Assembly (NCBI GenBank): GCA_017506865.1
Contig: JAFCMP010000021.1
Span: 419,247 to 483,246 of the forward strand
DNA: 64,000 nucleotides
Direction: 5' to 3'
Source: Tribonema minus
Taxonomy: Eukaryota; Sar; Xanthophyceae; Tribonematales; Tribonemataceae
Shown here piece by piece: positions 9,050-18,710 of the stretch. The notes under the pieces are model-generated. The model searched no databases. It saw only the letters and a program-made list of their open reading frames with translations, and had not been told where the DNA came from. Both the position numbers and the translations under genes were made by a program. Position 1 is the stretch's first letter, and each line of letters starts with the position of its first letter.

Positions 9050-10132
9050 TCAGCTTTTCAAAAGTATTTGATCAGCCAATCCGAAAGGCCACGTGACACG
9101 GCGGCTTGCATCCATCGTAGTCAGCGCAAACCATCCATTATCTGACCACGCCGTGCAGCAGATGCTTTTGTCTCGGAAGAGCTTGGACGTGATCCTGTAG
9201 TAAGCCCGAACAATGTCTGCATCTCTCTGTCTCTGGTCCAGCCTTCCAACACCGAACTCTCCAAGATGAAGCGCGACCGTATCTTGACCACCGATGTCAG
9301 TGTGCCACTTCATGAGCATGGCAACACGTTTTCCAATATCGGCACTGATGTCATCTACAGACTTGTAAAAGGCATTGGTACCACCCTGCAAGCAAAAATT
9401 ATAGTGGTCGTATGTGTGGCACTGGATGCCGACAGATTTATCGGCACCAGCGCCTGGCAGGGTGGCCTTAGTGGGATACACTCTTGGCACTGCCCATATA
9501 TTCCCAGCGTCATTTGGCTGCACCAGCACTATCCTTGTGGCATCCACATAGCGAATGCCTTCATAGCCGACCCTGTTTATAGTACGCGTCAGTTCTATGC
9601 ATCCAGTAGTCGTTGACGCGCTTCCTATGCCAAACTTGCCGTCGGGCTCATTCAGCACCTCAAACAGTAGCTGCTGTTGTGTGTACGCCCGGTATTTGTA
9701 TGCAATCCTGCTCCACAGTGCCTTGAACTTTGCGTTGAAAACGTCACTGCCGTCATAATAATCAAAGAGCCATTTCTCATGGTGCGCATTAATCACGAGT
9801 GTCAGTCCTATTTTGACCGCGTACTGTATAGCATCGTCCAGCAGGTGAACGAACTCTGAGTCATCGAGCACACAGGCATCTGATGGGTACCACGTCACTG
9901 GAATTCGAACATGACCGAACCCCTTCGCCTTGACAGCCGCCAGCCAAGGTCTGACCTGATCCGGCCGTCTGCTGTTTTGCTTACTCTCAAAAACCTGACC
10001 GAGATTCAAGCCTATACCGATTTCAGAGAGTATTTGAGTAGCGGTTTTGGCCATGCTTTTGATGCATGGAAACATATTTTGATTGAATGGTGAAGTGTTC
10101 AACCTAAATTTTTCGTCAGATGCGCACGGCAT
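9050..10132 (-). CDS. Glycoside hydrolase family 5 (endoglucanase-like)
   Basis: This is a 360-residue GH5 TIM-barrel enzyme. Visible family signatures are GHVRIPVTW (residues 73-81), INAHHE (114-119), the acid/base motif LNEP (Glu162) and the nucleophile strand LHLGEFGVG (Glu292). GH5 enzymes retain configuration and cleave beta-glucans or mannans; the exact substrate cannot be told. No clear signal peptide is seen, although starts at residues 20 or 27 are possible. Only 24 AT-rich bases separate the first ATG from the divergent cyclin gene, which favours a later start. In a virus-like context such an enzyme could help open or remodel a polysaccharide cell covering. Confidence 0.85.
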   Translation of the reverse strand: MPCASDEKFRLNTSPFNQNMFPCIKSMAKTATQILSEIGIGLNLGQVFESKQNSRRPDQVRPWLAAVKAKGFGHVRIPVTWYPSDACVLDDSEFVHLLDDAIQYAVKIGLTLVINAHHEKWLFDYYDGSDVFNAKFKALWSRIAYKYRAYTQQQLLFEVLNEPDGKFGIGSASTTTGCIELTRTINRVGYEGIRYVDATRIVLVQPNDAGNIWAVPRVYPTKATLPGAGADKSVGIQCHTYDHYNFCLQGGTNAFYKSVDDISADIGKRVAMLMKWHTDIGGQDTVALHLGEFGVGRLDQRQRDADIVRAYYRITSKLFRDKSICCTAWSDNGWFALTTMDASRRVTWPFGLADQILLKS

Positions 10133-10156
10133 AAATTTATATTACATTTTTTGAGG

Positions 10157-10585
10157 ATGATGACACCGTCACTTCAAGTGTCACTTCCAGTGTCACGGCA
10201 CACAGCGCACATGAGCCGCGTCGGATCGATTTCAGTGTTCGGGTCTGCGCGACGAGCATGCCCAGTGACTAACATCATCGCGGAAAGAGATTTCATGGCG
10301 GCCATTTGTCGTGAGCACGGACTGCAAGCGTTCTACTACGAGGCCGGGCTCGTGCTGTGGACGCGTCTGAAATACGCATTTGACTGCGAACTGCATGTCC
10401 ACGGGCCTGAGCGTTATTTGGCCATCTGCCTCGGACTGGCCATCAAATGGAGCGGACCTGCAGAGATGACGTTCAAATTCTGCACGCTCCATAACATGCG
10501 CCGCTACTGGAAATACATGAGCGTCTCACAGTGGCAGCTGCTGGAGCTGCGAATGCTGGAGCTGCTGAATTGGGATTTCTTCTGA
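10157..10585 (+). CDS. Cyclin-box protein (short)
   Basis: A 142-residue protein covering about one cyclin fold. The features are YLAICLGLAIKWSG, matching the helix 2-3 region of cyclins that follows the conserved partner-binding surface, and the C-terminal LRMLELLNWDFF, matching the E-x3-L-x-x-L-x-W end of the first cyclin box. A second box is missing. Viral cyclins activate host CDKs to push the cell into S phase; that role here is inference. First ATG is 10157; 10211 is an alternative. It is divergent to the GH5 gene, with a glycosyltransferase directly downstream on the same strand. Confidence 0.6.
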   Translation: MMTPSLQVSLPVSRHTAHMSRVGSISVFGSARRACPVTNIIAERDFMAAICREHGLQAFYYEAGLVLWTRLKYAFDCELHVHGPERYLAICLGLAIKWSGPAEMTFKFCTLHNMRRYWKYMSVSQWQLLELRMLELLNWDFF

Positions 10586-10616
10586 TGTTTTTAATGTTGG
10601 CACACCGTCGCTAGTC

Positions 10617-11446
10617 ATGATCCTCATCGATGTATTCTGTTACAACGGCGAGCCAGTCCTGGAACTGAGATTGAAATACCTCCAAGATGTGGTGGACGAG
10701 TTCGTCATGGTGGAGAGCAAATACACATTCTCTGGCACTCTCAAGGATGCCTTCTCTCAGAAGCATTGCCCGTCCACCCGAAGCTCACCGTCCTCAAGCT
10801 CGAAGATGCACCAGCGGTAGCGGATCATAAGTGGACTCTTCAACGCAGAGCCTCCGCATCGTCGTCGTACATGGAGGGCAGTATGGACCACTGGTATCGA
10901 GAGAAGCATCAGAGAGACCATCCGCACTCGTACATCAAAAACAAATACGCCAGTCGTGAGTACATTGTCGTTTGCAGTGATGTTGACGAGATACCCCGAA
11001 AAGAGTTTCTCATCTCTCTCAAGCAGCACTGTTATGGCCAGCTACGAGACCCCATCCATCTTCACATGAAGATGCTCATGTACAACATGAAGTGGCAAAC
11101 CGATGAACAGTGGATGAGAGCCTTTGTCATCAACAAAGTCAGTTTCTGCGCCGCTACCTCAATAGACGAGCTGCGTCGTGCCGATCCTGGTCGGGTAGCA
11201 CCCAATGGGGGGTGGCACTGTAGCTCCTTTCTCAGCACGGCTCAGCTGACAAGAAAACTGCAGTCGTTCTCTCACCAGGAGTTCAACAAGCCCGAGTACA
11301 CAGATGCGGCACATGTCCGGAAATGTTTGTCGGAAGGAAAGGATGTGCTCAAGCGCGGCGGCGATCTCAGAAAATACGCTGGAGAAGTGCCTGAGGTATT
11401 CCGCAGCTTCCATAAAAAGATGCTGTTCCTGCAGCGGTATACCTAA
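10617..11446 (+). pseudogene. GT17-like N-acetylglucosaminyltransferase, frameshifted
   Basis: The first frame (from ATG 10617) begins MILIDVFCYNGEPVLELRL, then VDEFVMVESKYTFSG, the hallmark N-terminus of glycosyltransferase family 17 (beta-1,4-GlcNAc transferases of the MGAT3 type). The rest continues in another frame from about 10760 to 11446 and contains VVCSDVDEIP (the metal-binding DVDE region) and GGWHCSSF, both typical of GT17. A single frame change around 10750-10765 separates the halves, and no GT/AG intron can be placed. Either the gene is inactivated or the assembly has an indel. If intact it would give about 276 residues, normal for family members of this type. Confidence 0.75.
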
Positions 11447-11606
11447 GCGGTATATCCAAGTCTGAATCTTTTCGTACGCGTTGCTGAATCTAATAATATT
11501 AATAATATATCAGATTCGCGACGAGTTGATATATCTGCGCAGTCACGAGTCCTTTTGCCATCACTCTGCATCATCACTCTTCCAAAAACTCCCCCAAGAG
11601 AGCGCC

Positions 11607-12706
11607 ATGGCAGAACCTGGCCAGAAATCGGGCACGAAGACTGCGGCGAGCGCGTCCCTGCCCGGCTGCGATCTCGGATCCGTGGACGACTTGAGCCCCG
11701 ATTGCATCCTGTGCATGCGCTCGAGCCAAACCAGGTACAGTGGCGTCTCTCTGGCGCTGAAACACCTTGTTTGCGTTATTTGACCCTGTCTCACCGCCTC
11801 TTCGCTTGCAATCCTCAGCCAGTGGAGGCTGCTGGTCGATTTTCTCAAGGACCTCATCACGGAGTGCCCCATCACATTCAACCAAGACGGCATGAAGCTG
11901 ATCAGCCTGGACCCCGTCAAGGTCGCATTGCTGCACCTCCAGGCCAAGTCGGAGTTCTACTACTGCAAGTCTGAATTTACGGTCGGGATGAACATCACGG
12001 CCCTCTACAAGATGCTGCGCAACCTGACCACAGGAGGATTCATGTTAGAGTTCAGCATGTCAAGCAAGGAGATGGACGTTCTCTCCATCCAGCTGATCAA
12101 CTCTGACAAGCGCACGTGCACTTCCAACAAGCTGAAGCTGCTCAAGCTGCCACAGGAGACTCTGATCATACCCTCCACGAATTTCCAGCGCGTCCTCTCC
12201 ATCCCCAGCGCGGACCTGCAACGCCATGTGAGTAACAGTAATGTGTGAAATGTATGTAACATCGGAAACATGTGCTGACACCCCACCCCTCTCCTTGCAA
12301 TGCACAGGTACGCGAACTGGCTGCTCTGTCCAACAAGATCAAGATCAGGAGCACTGCCGACCAGCTCATTTTGTCTGCCGAAGGCACGATGGGAAGCTCG
12401 GAGATCGTGATCCGCCCTACCGCTTCCGGAATGCACTGGATAAGCATCGACAACAACCAGGACAGCGACGGCGGAGGAGATGCGGTCGTGGAGGGAGTTT
12501 ATTTCTCAAAGTTTCTGGAGCGCTTTTCGCGCCCGCTGGATCCCATCTGCGAGATATTCGTCAAGCAGAATTATCCGCTTGTCCTCCGTTACGTGCTGAG
12601 TACGGCGACAGTGCGCCTGGTGATCGCCCCCGTGCAGGAAGATGAAGGCATAGACAATTTATTTCTACATGTATCTACCTATACTTCCTCGCTGTGCTCG
12701 CATTGA
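11607..12706 (+). CDS. PCNA: PCNA sliding clamp, three exons
   Basis: Three exons, 11607-11734, 11819-12227 and 12308-12706, join in phase to encode 311 residues. The introns are 84 and 80 nt with GT (GTACAG, GTGAGT) and CAG ends. The product has a 40-residue N-terminal extension, then the clamp: LLVDFLKDLITECPITFNQ, ISLDPVKVALLHLQ, and FTVGMNITALYKMLRN, the region of the conserved basic channel helix. The trimeric clamp tethers DNA polymerase and repair factors to DNA. Large DNA viruses often encode PCNA; spliceosomal introns in it imply nuclear expression. The C-terminal 32 bases overlap the convergent gene ending at 12675. The spacer at 11460-11520 upstream is AT-rich with GAATC motifs. 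Confidence 0.88.
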
Positions 12707-13157
12707 TCTGGCTGAGAATGCTGCTGTTCGCCCTCCTCGTCTCCTGTTGCTGCACGATCGCTACCTTCGCATTTCTGCCGTTGATGTTGACTACATCTCC
12801 CTCACGGAATGAGCCGGCTGGCGTGCATACGGTATTCTCGTCCACACGCACTCGCTCGCCGTCGATGACTACACTGCCTTCGCCGTCCAGCACTACCACT
12901 CTGTCCGGCGCGGTGATGACGTATCCGCCCTCTTCAACCTCCACTGTCTGGGCCTCGTATTGCAATCCCTCTACTGAACTGTATACGGACTTCTGCTCCT
13001 TGGAGGGCCCCATCAAGTGATACAGCGCGTCGCCGAGCTTCATGACCCATCCGTCAACGGCCTTGACTAGCTCCGCCTCCTCTCCGCCGTGGTACCATCG
13101 CAGGACGGTGAGGTCCCCTTCCACTCCTCGCGCTTCTACTCTGTGGACGTCTGTCAT
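12675..13157 (-). CDS. Hypothetical beta-rich protein, 160 aa
   Basis: ATG 13157 (MTDVHRVEARG) is preferred; the frame is open to 13304, but the extra part is Ala-rich and opposes the start of the kinase gene. The protein is acidic and rich in Val/Gly/Asp turns (VVVLDGEGSVVIDGERV, EGDVVNINGRN), suggesting a beta-sandwich or Hint-like/OB-like fold. No family could be recognised. It overlaps the 3' end of PCNA by 32 bases tail to tail. Confidence 0.55.
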   Translation of the reverse strand: MTDVHRVEARGVEGDLTVLRWYHGGEEAELVKAVDGWVMKLGDALYHLMGPSKEQKSVYSSVEGLQYEAQTVEVEEGGYVITAPDRVVVLDGEGSVVIDGERVRVDENTVCTPAGSFREGDVVNINGRNAKVAIVQQQETRRANSSILSQINASTARKYR

Positions 13158-13277
13158 CACGGACTCGTGTTCTTCAGTGCATATATTTGTGCGCGTGAGC
13201 AGTACGCGGCCGCACCAGCCCGCACCAGCGCGCGCAGCCAGCGCAGGCACCACCAAGGCGGCGTGTGACAGAGTTTT

Positions 13278-15335
13278 ATGTTTGCCCACGGCAGTAGCGA
13301 GCATATGAGCCGTGATGACATTGCGTCAATCAGCACAGCTTCAAGCACAGAAAGCCTGGGGGAGCTGGGGGGGCTGAGCAGCGGAGAGCTCAGCAGCACC
13401 ACTGTAACCAGCAGGTCGAGCAGTGGTTGTGACGATGTCTGTGAAAGCAGTAGAGATGCAATGCTAGTGGACAAGGCGCTGCGGCGCATCTGTTGCTGGT
13501 CCGCTGGGTCATCATCATCCTTCAGGGCCCTGACTGAAGAATTAAAGTTCGTGGTGGTGGCGCCAGGGGAATCGATATGCGTGCGAGGTCATGACATCAC
13601 CGGCATGTACGTGATGCTCATCTCCGGGCCTGCTGCCATCAACGAGAACGACAGCGAGATCGTGAGCTTCGGCAGCTTGATAGATGTTGACGGACTCGTG
13701 TACGACGCGCACACTAGCTATGCCACCATACGTTGCTGCGGCGATGCACCGTGTCGCCTGGCACTTCTCCCCGCGGCGTCCTTTCGCCACCGTGCTTGGG
13801 CACAATTCAGAGCCATGTTCCTCATCACTCGCGCCCCCTTGCTTCGCTTCCACGGCCACATGGACGCCGTGCGTTTCGAGTACGTCACCACGGACTGCGG
13901 GGCGACGGTGACGCTGAGCGGCAGCGCGTGCGTCATCGTGACCGGCGTCGTGAAGACATCCAGCGGCGAGGGCGATCTGCATTTCTATCCGGGGCATGTC
14001 GTTGGGGCGTATGAGCTGCTAGGTGGGGTAGATTGCGTGATGCTAGCCGAGTCTCAGTGCGCATATGCTGTCATCGATCGTGCGACGACTAGATACATGA
14101 CTGCCGACAGCGCGTTTCAGGTGGCGGTCATGGAGTCCATGTATCAGAGAAGCGTAGTGAGGGAGGCGCGTCTGAAGTCTACTCGCGTGTCGGTCCTGTA
14201 CAGGTGCCAGTCACAAGGATTCGTGTCGGTCGTCCCGGTAGTGAAAATCTCAAATGTCACCTGGGCTAACGGTGTCATAATGAGCGTTAACGATTACGTC
14301 GTCTCCGGCAGGCTGGGGGCTGGGGTGACCGCTCAAGTGTACGAGTGCCACAGCCCTCAGTACGGCAAGGCCGCTCTGAAGGTCATAGAAAAGAGCACAG
14401 GTCGTGAGTCTCTCCACCGCGAGCTCATGGCTCTGCAGGCTCTCAAGGACCACAGCAACATCATATCGCTGTTCAGCATAATCGACGATCAGAAATCTGA
14501 TATCACTTGGCTCGTAGAGGAGATGGCGGAGAGGGGCTCTCTGGTGGGGGTGATGATGTCCGGCATGGAGTGTCAGCGGATGGGGTACGAAATCGTTTGC
14601 GGATTGGCGCACATGCACTCGAAGGGATTCATACACCGCGACGTCAAGCCGGCCAACATACTGAGGGCTGCGAACGGGACTTCCAAGCTGGCTGACTTCG
14701 GGTGTTGCGTCCGCATGGAAGAGGGCGGCGACACGGCTCGCAACAAGCACTTCATGGGGACTCCGGCGTTCATGGCGCCTGAGACATTCAAAGACGGAGT
14801 GGTCACCCCTGCAGTAGATGTGTGGTCGTTCGCTTCGACTCTGCACTATGTGGTATACGGAACATTGCCCTTCGACACGCGGGTGAGGGGGGGTACGAAG
14901 GGAAAGAACGCTGCGGTAGATGATGCAGCCATTGAAGATTCCATCATGTTTTATGAGCCGTATCTGGGCACCAACGCCCGTCCCCGGCATATGAAGAATA
15001 TGGAAAAGAGATGGCACAGCGATGATGTGACAAAATTTAATCATTTCTGCAAGATGGGATTGCACAAGAACCCCACACACCGATGCACGTTGGGACAATG
15101 GCGACAGCACGAGTGGTTGTACTTTTATTATATTCCACTTGTGGCTGTGGAAATGCCATGTTGTAGGTGTGTCGCCTTGTTCTCACTCTTGGATGTAGCA
15201 TGCAAAGCTTGCACGCCACACCCCGCCCCCCACATCACCCCCAACAAAGCACCCGCAAGCGACTGTCCCCCACATACTAGCAGGGATACCAAACAAAGCT
15301 GCAAGACTCTCCCCCCACAGACAGACCCGTCTTAG
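13278..15335 (+). CDS. Ser/Thr protein kinase with cNMP-binding-like N-terminus
   Basis: The frame encodes 685 residues. After a Ser-rich start, residues about 85-310 contain two regions resembling cyclic-nucleotide-binding beta barrels (LKFVVVAPGESICVRG; LHFYPGHVVGAYELLGG), as in PKG-type kinases, although the phosphate-binding cassette is not clear. The kinase domain spans about 340-610: glycine loop GRLGAGVTAQVY, VAIK-type lysine in AALKVIEK, HRDVKPANIL (about 453), DFG (about 474), and APE in FMAPETF. All catalytic residues are present. The last 70 residues run into the 330-bp tandem repeat and are probably not native. It likely phosphorylates host or virion proteins. Confidence 0.82.
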   Translation: MFAHGSSEHMSRDDIASISTASSTESLGELGGLSSGELSSTTVTSRSSSGCDDVCESSRDAMLVDKALRRICCWSAGSSSSFRALTEELKFVVVAPGESICVRGHDITGMYVMLISGPAAINENDSEIVSFGSLIDVDGLVYDAHTSYATIRCCGDAPCRLALLPAASFRHRAWAQFRAMFLITRAPLLRFHGHMDAVRFEYVTTDCGATVTLSGSACVIVTGVVKTSSGEGDLHFYPGHVVGAYELLGGVDCVMLAESQCAYAVIDRATTRYMTADSAFQVAVMESMYQRSVVREARLKSTRVSVLYRCQSQGFVSVVPVVKISNVTWANGVIMSVNDYVVSGRLGAGVTAQVYECHSPQYGKAALKVIEKSTGRESLHRELMALQALKDHSNIISLFSIIDDQKSDITWLVEEMAERGSLVGVMMSGMECQRMGYEIVCGLAHMHSKGFIHRDVKPANILRAANGTSKLADFGCCVRMEEGGDTARNKHFMGTPAFMAPETFKDGVVTPAVDVWSFASTLHYVVYGTLPFDTRVRGGTKGKNAAVDDAAIEDSIMFYEPYLGTNARPRHMKNMEKRWHSDDVTKFNHFCKMGLHKNPTHRCTLGQWRQHEWLYFYYIPLVAVEMPCCRCVALFSLLDVACKACTPHPAPHITPNKAPASDCPPHTSRDTKQSCKTLPPQTDPS

Positions 15336-15867
15336 GGCCACCCAGCTCCACGCAGACTCCATCTCAAAGTTTTCATGCAGGCCAAGGTCACCATAATGGG
15401 CCCTGAACTGGAGATTGTGGCTATCTACGTGAACCCCGATATCATAAAGATAAGCAGAGGGAGTCACTGGGCGCCAGGCGCTGACGCTAGAAAGAAAGGC
15501 TATATAACTAAGCAAAGCATCGCCTCCTTGATGAGCGGGACGGTGGTTCACCGGGCCTCCCATATCACCCCCAACAAAGCATCCGCAAGCGACTGTCCCC
15601 CACACACTAGCAGGGATACCAAACAAAGCTGCAAGACTCTCCCCCCACAGACAGACCCTTCTAAGGGCCACCCAGCTCCACGCAGACTCCATCTCAAAGT
15701 TTTCATGCAGGCCAAGGTCACCATGATGGGCCCTGAACTGGAGATTGTGGCTATCTACGTGAACCCCGATATCATAGAGATAAGCAGAGGGAGTCACTGG
15801 GCGCCAGGCGCTGACGCTAGAGAGAAAGGCTATATAACTAAGTAAAGCATCGCCTCCTTGATGAGCG
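15234..15867. repeat. Tandem duplication, 330-bp period
   Basis: Two near-identical copies, about 15234-15537 and 15564-15867, differ at few positions and are offset by exactly 330 bases. Because 330 is divisible by three, a minus-strand frame (16148-15183, 321 codons) stays open across both copies and repeats a 110-residue block. The composition of that frame is not convincingly protein-like and no domain is seen, so I treat it as unproven. The remainder to 16241 shows no other gene. Confidence 0.75.
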
Positions 15868-16241
15868 AGGTCACGGCTCACCGCAGGCTGCAAGCCTGAC
15901 AAGATATTGCCATTTACCGCTGCTAGTAACTTGTGGTTGGTGCCGTGGCGTGCAGCCGACTCCGCTTGCTCTCCAAGCACGCCAAGCCGCTCCCTGTCCC
16001 TCCTCCGCACGCCAGCCAGGGCTTCCGAGACACCACCACACGTTTGAAGTTCTCTCGAAGGGGCTACGCACGCTGGCATCACCTGGGGGCCGCTGGTGCT
16101 AGCTCCTGCAAGCCCTGCAGCCCAGCCCACCCACCAAACCAGCCGCATTCGCTGCCACGCCTTTCGGCGTTAACGAGCTTGGGTACCACTTCATGTAGCT
16201 GTACTACGCTGTACTGAAATGTGTAAATTGAATTAATTTCA

Positions 16242-18569
16242 TCAGACGATGGTGACCTTGGTCATAGTGTACAGGTCCACCTCCGGAATCCAGCTGACGT
16301 CGTCACCCTTCTGCACCTTGTAGCCGATAAGAGCTCCGTACGGGAACGCACGCTGGTAGTTGACGATCTGGGTGCTGCCCCATGCCATGAGGTTCTTGGA
16401 GTCTACACCGCCGACCGGTGTGTACGTTCCCGGCATGGGCGGGCTCGCCTTGCTGAGGGGAATGGGAGGTACAGCGAAGGTCGGTCCCGGAATGTGCCCT
16501 CCCTGAATGAAAACGCTCGCAACAGCGTATATGACATCACGGAACGTCGCCAGTTCATCGCTCGTGACAGTTTTCAAATTCGTAGTACCCCTGACACCAT
16601 CGAGCGGGACCTGGTATGATTTCGCGACGGAGTTCAGGTAAAGTTTGGGGACGTCTGGAGGGGTGACGCTCATCGACTTTTCCATAGTGTTACGGGAGAG
16701 GGTGGCAAAGTAGTCCTGGTCGGTGTGGATGAACGCTTGAAAGACACTGTCAGGAATGGCCTTCTCACATATGTCTCCTATCGCATACAGCCTCTCATCA
16801 ACATTTGCGTGCTTACCCAGGGACGTAGTCTTGATTGCCTGTAAACTCTGAAAGAGAACATCGCGCACTCTCTTCTGACGATCCGGATCCGCCATGTTGG
16901 TTAGGTACATGGCTACGAATTCAGTTGCATCTTTACCTCCAGCCATGGAAACTTTCATCAATCCGTGAAGATCATCAGCATACACCAGTGGTGTTCTGAT
17001 GAGGTAGTTCAGCATGCCTGCTATGTTGTTATGGAGGTTCAGGGGGAGGTCAAAGCGGTTAGGCACATCTTTCAAAACAAAAGCTGTGATGCATTGCACC
17101 AGCTGCTTCGTTACGTTCGCCCCTGCAAACTCCGTGCGCCTGTAGCCGTCAGTTCCGAAGTTCCATATACGGGTGGCCACGGTGGTCAGGATGTTCTTCA
17201 TGGCGCGTTCTCGGGCCTTGAAAGCAAACGTCGGAGCTATCAGCGCATTGTACGACCTGGTCTGAGTGTTGAAGTCCTCCTCATACGCCTTCTTCATCTT
17301 GGAGATGAACTCCATAGGTACCTTGCAATCGCCGAAACCTCTCATAGGAATATTGAACCTTTGCAGCTCCACAGTGAGCTTACGTCTATATTCCGACATG
17401 TCCTTGCACTGCGTAACGTCAACCCACAGCTGACCCGGGTAAACGACGATTGCAGACTTTTGAGAATTGTTACCTTCCACGACGACAGCCTCTAGCTTGC
17501 CGGACCCGTCCAGCTTCCATCCGACGAGCGGAGACGCCTTCTCCTTCTTTTCGAACTGGCGGCGAGGCTTGTCCTTGCGCTCCTTAGGGCCTACAGGGTG
17601 CTCATACATGCTCTCCGGGTCGATGATGACGAGATTCGCGTTGATGGGAGTGTTTTCATAAGCCGATATCGCCCACTCTTGGGACAGAATAGGCATGATG
17701 GGAATCAGCCGGATCTGCTTGTAGGAATCCTTGAGAGGCTTGAGGAACGTCTCCAGCATATTGCGCCTCTCAGCGAAGGTGGCGCCGGGCATGGTGAATA
17801 CATCAGTGACCTCGAACACGGCAGCATCCCATGCAGACTCAAAGCAGGCCCGAGCGTCTTGATTCCCGACCTTGCGCTGGGTCTTTTCGTGACGCCCGTC
17901 GATCTGCCTCGCACCGATCTTGTCGAACTCCTCCGACTTATGATAGGGATCGGGATAAGACAGCTCCTGCTCCTCGAGGGATATCAGCAAGTCTTCTAGC
18001 CAGAATTCCTGCGGTATATAAATGATGCCTTCCAGGCCCATGGTGGAGGGGATGCCGCGCTTGAACTTTTCCGGAACGTGAAGGTAGCGGCCGTCGACAT
18101 CGAACATGTCAAAACCATCCCAAAACACGGGCAGAGCGTCGGCCCTCTTGTAGCACGCTAGAAACCCGACGAAAATACGCAGAATGACACCGTCGGAATC
18201 GATCGCAGCCGGGTCCAGACGCGCAACTTCCTGACGGCCCGACGGCAGTATGAAACCGTTAGTGTTGTCGGCAAGCCGGTTCTCCACCTTCTGCCATCTG
18301 TACATGCCCTCACCGATCTTCACAGACTCAAATAGTTGCTGGTTGCTGCCGAGCGCATACTCACCGTGATGCTCCCTGGCAGGTATGGACGGCTCTGCAG
18401 CGTCTTTGTAGCTGCTGGCCTGCGATGAAACTAATTTGAGCGTCCCTGCGGGCCTGGCCCCCTGCCACACTTGATCATCAGGTCCGATGAGTGTGACATC
18501 GCCCGCGTTGGTGGCGAACATGTTATTGACTGTGGGAACCTGGCGGGTGTTTTTAGGACTCTTCACCAT
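16242..18569 (-). CDS. Large unknown protein, candidate structural protein
   Basis: This 775-residue frame is intact, one of the longest in the window. ATG at 18569 is the first; a GTG 39 bases upstream would also be in frame. It has mixed alpha/beta composition, many Pro/Gly turns near the C-terminus (GGHIPGPTFAVPPIPL), no membrane segment, no nucleotide-binding loop and no catalytic motif I can recognise. Size, composition and position among virus-like genes suggest a virion structural protein, possibly a capsid component. I cannot match it to the double jelly-roll or HK97 families by eye. It is divergent to the gene starting at 18711. Confidence 0.6.
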   Translation of the reverse strand: MVKSPKNTRQVPTVNNMFATNAGDVTLIGPDDQVWQGARPAGTLKLVSSQASSYKDAAEPSIPAREHHGEYALGSNQQLFESVKIGEGMYRWQKVENRLADNTNGFILPSGRQEVARLDPAAIDSDGVILRIFVGFLACYKRADALPVFWDGFDMFDVDGRYLHVPEKFKRGIPSTMGLEGIIYIPQEFWLEDLLISLEEQELSYPDPYHKSEEFDKIGARQIDGRHEKTQRKVGNQDARACFESAWDAAVFEVTDVFTMPGATFAERRNMLETFLKPLKDSYKQIRLIPIMPILSQEWAISAYENTPINANLVIIDPESMYEHPVGPKERKDKPRRQFEKKEKASPLVGWKLDGSGKLEAVVVEGNNSQKSAIVVYPGQLWVDVTQCKDMSEYRRKLTVELQRFNIPMRGFGDCKVPMEFISKMKKAYEEDFNTQTRSYNALIAPTFAFKARERAMKNILTTVATRIWNFGTDGYRRTEFAGANVTKQLVQCITAFVLKDVPNRFDLPLNLHNNIAGMLNYLIRTPLVYADDLHGLMKVSMAGGKDATEFVAMYLTNMADPDRQKRVRDVLFQSLQAIKTTSLGKHANVDERLYAIGDICEKAIPDSVFQAFIHTDQDYFATLSRNTMEKSMSVTPPDVPKLYLNSVAKSYQVPLDGVRGTTNLKTVTSDELATFRDVIYAVASVFIQGGHIPGPTFAVPPIPLSKASPPMPGTYTPVGGVDSKNLMAWGSTQIVNYQRAFPYGALIGYKVQKGDDVSWIPEVDLYTMTKVTIV

Positions 18570-18710
18570 TGTCTTCACTTCTAGTGCCCCTTGGTTAGAC
18601 TGAGACACAGAAAAAAATCACAGGATGATGCACACTCAGTTCACCGAAATGCTGACGTGTTCTGCGATCCCCCAAAAAAATATTGCCCCAGTGTTAACTC
18701 GACTGCCGTC

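Noticed and set aside
14250-15110. 286-codon minus-strand ORF
   Set aside because: It is antisense to the intact kinase catalytic domain.
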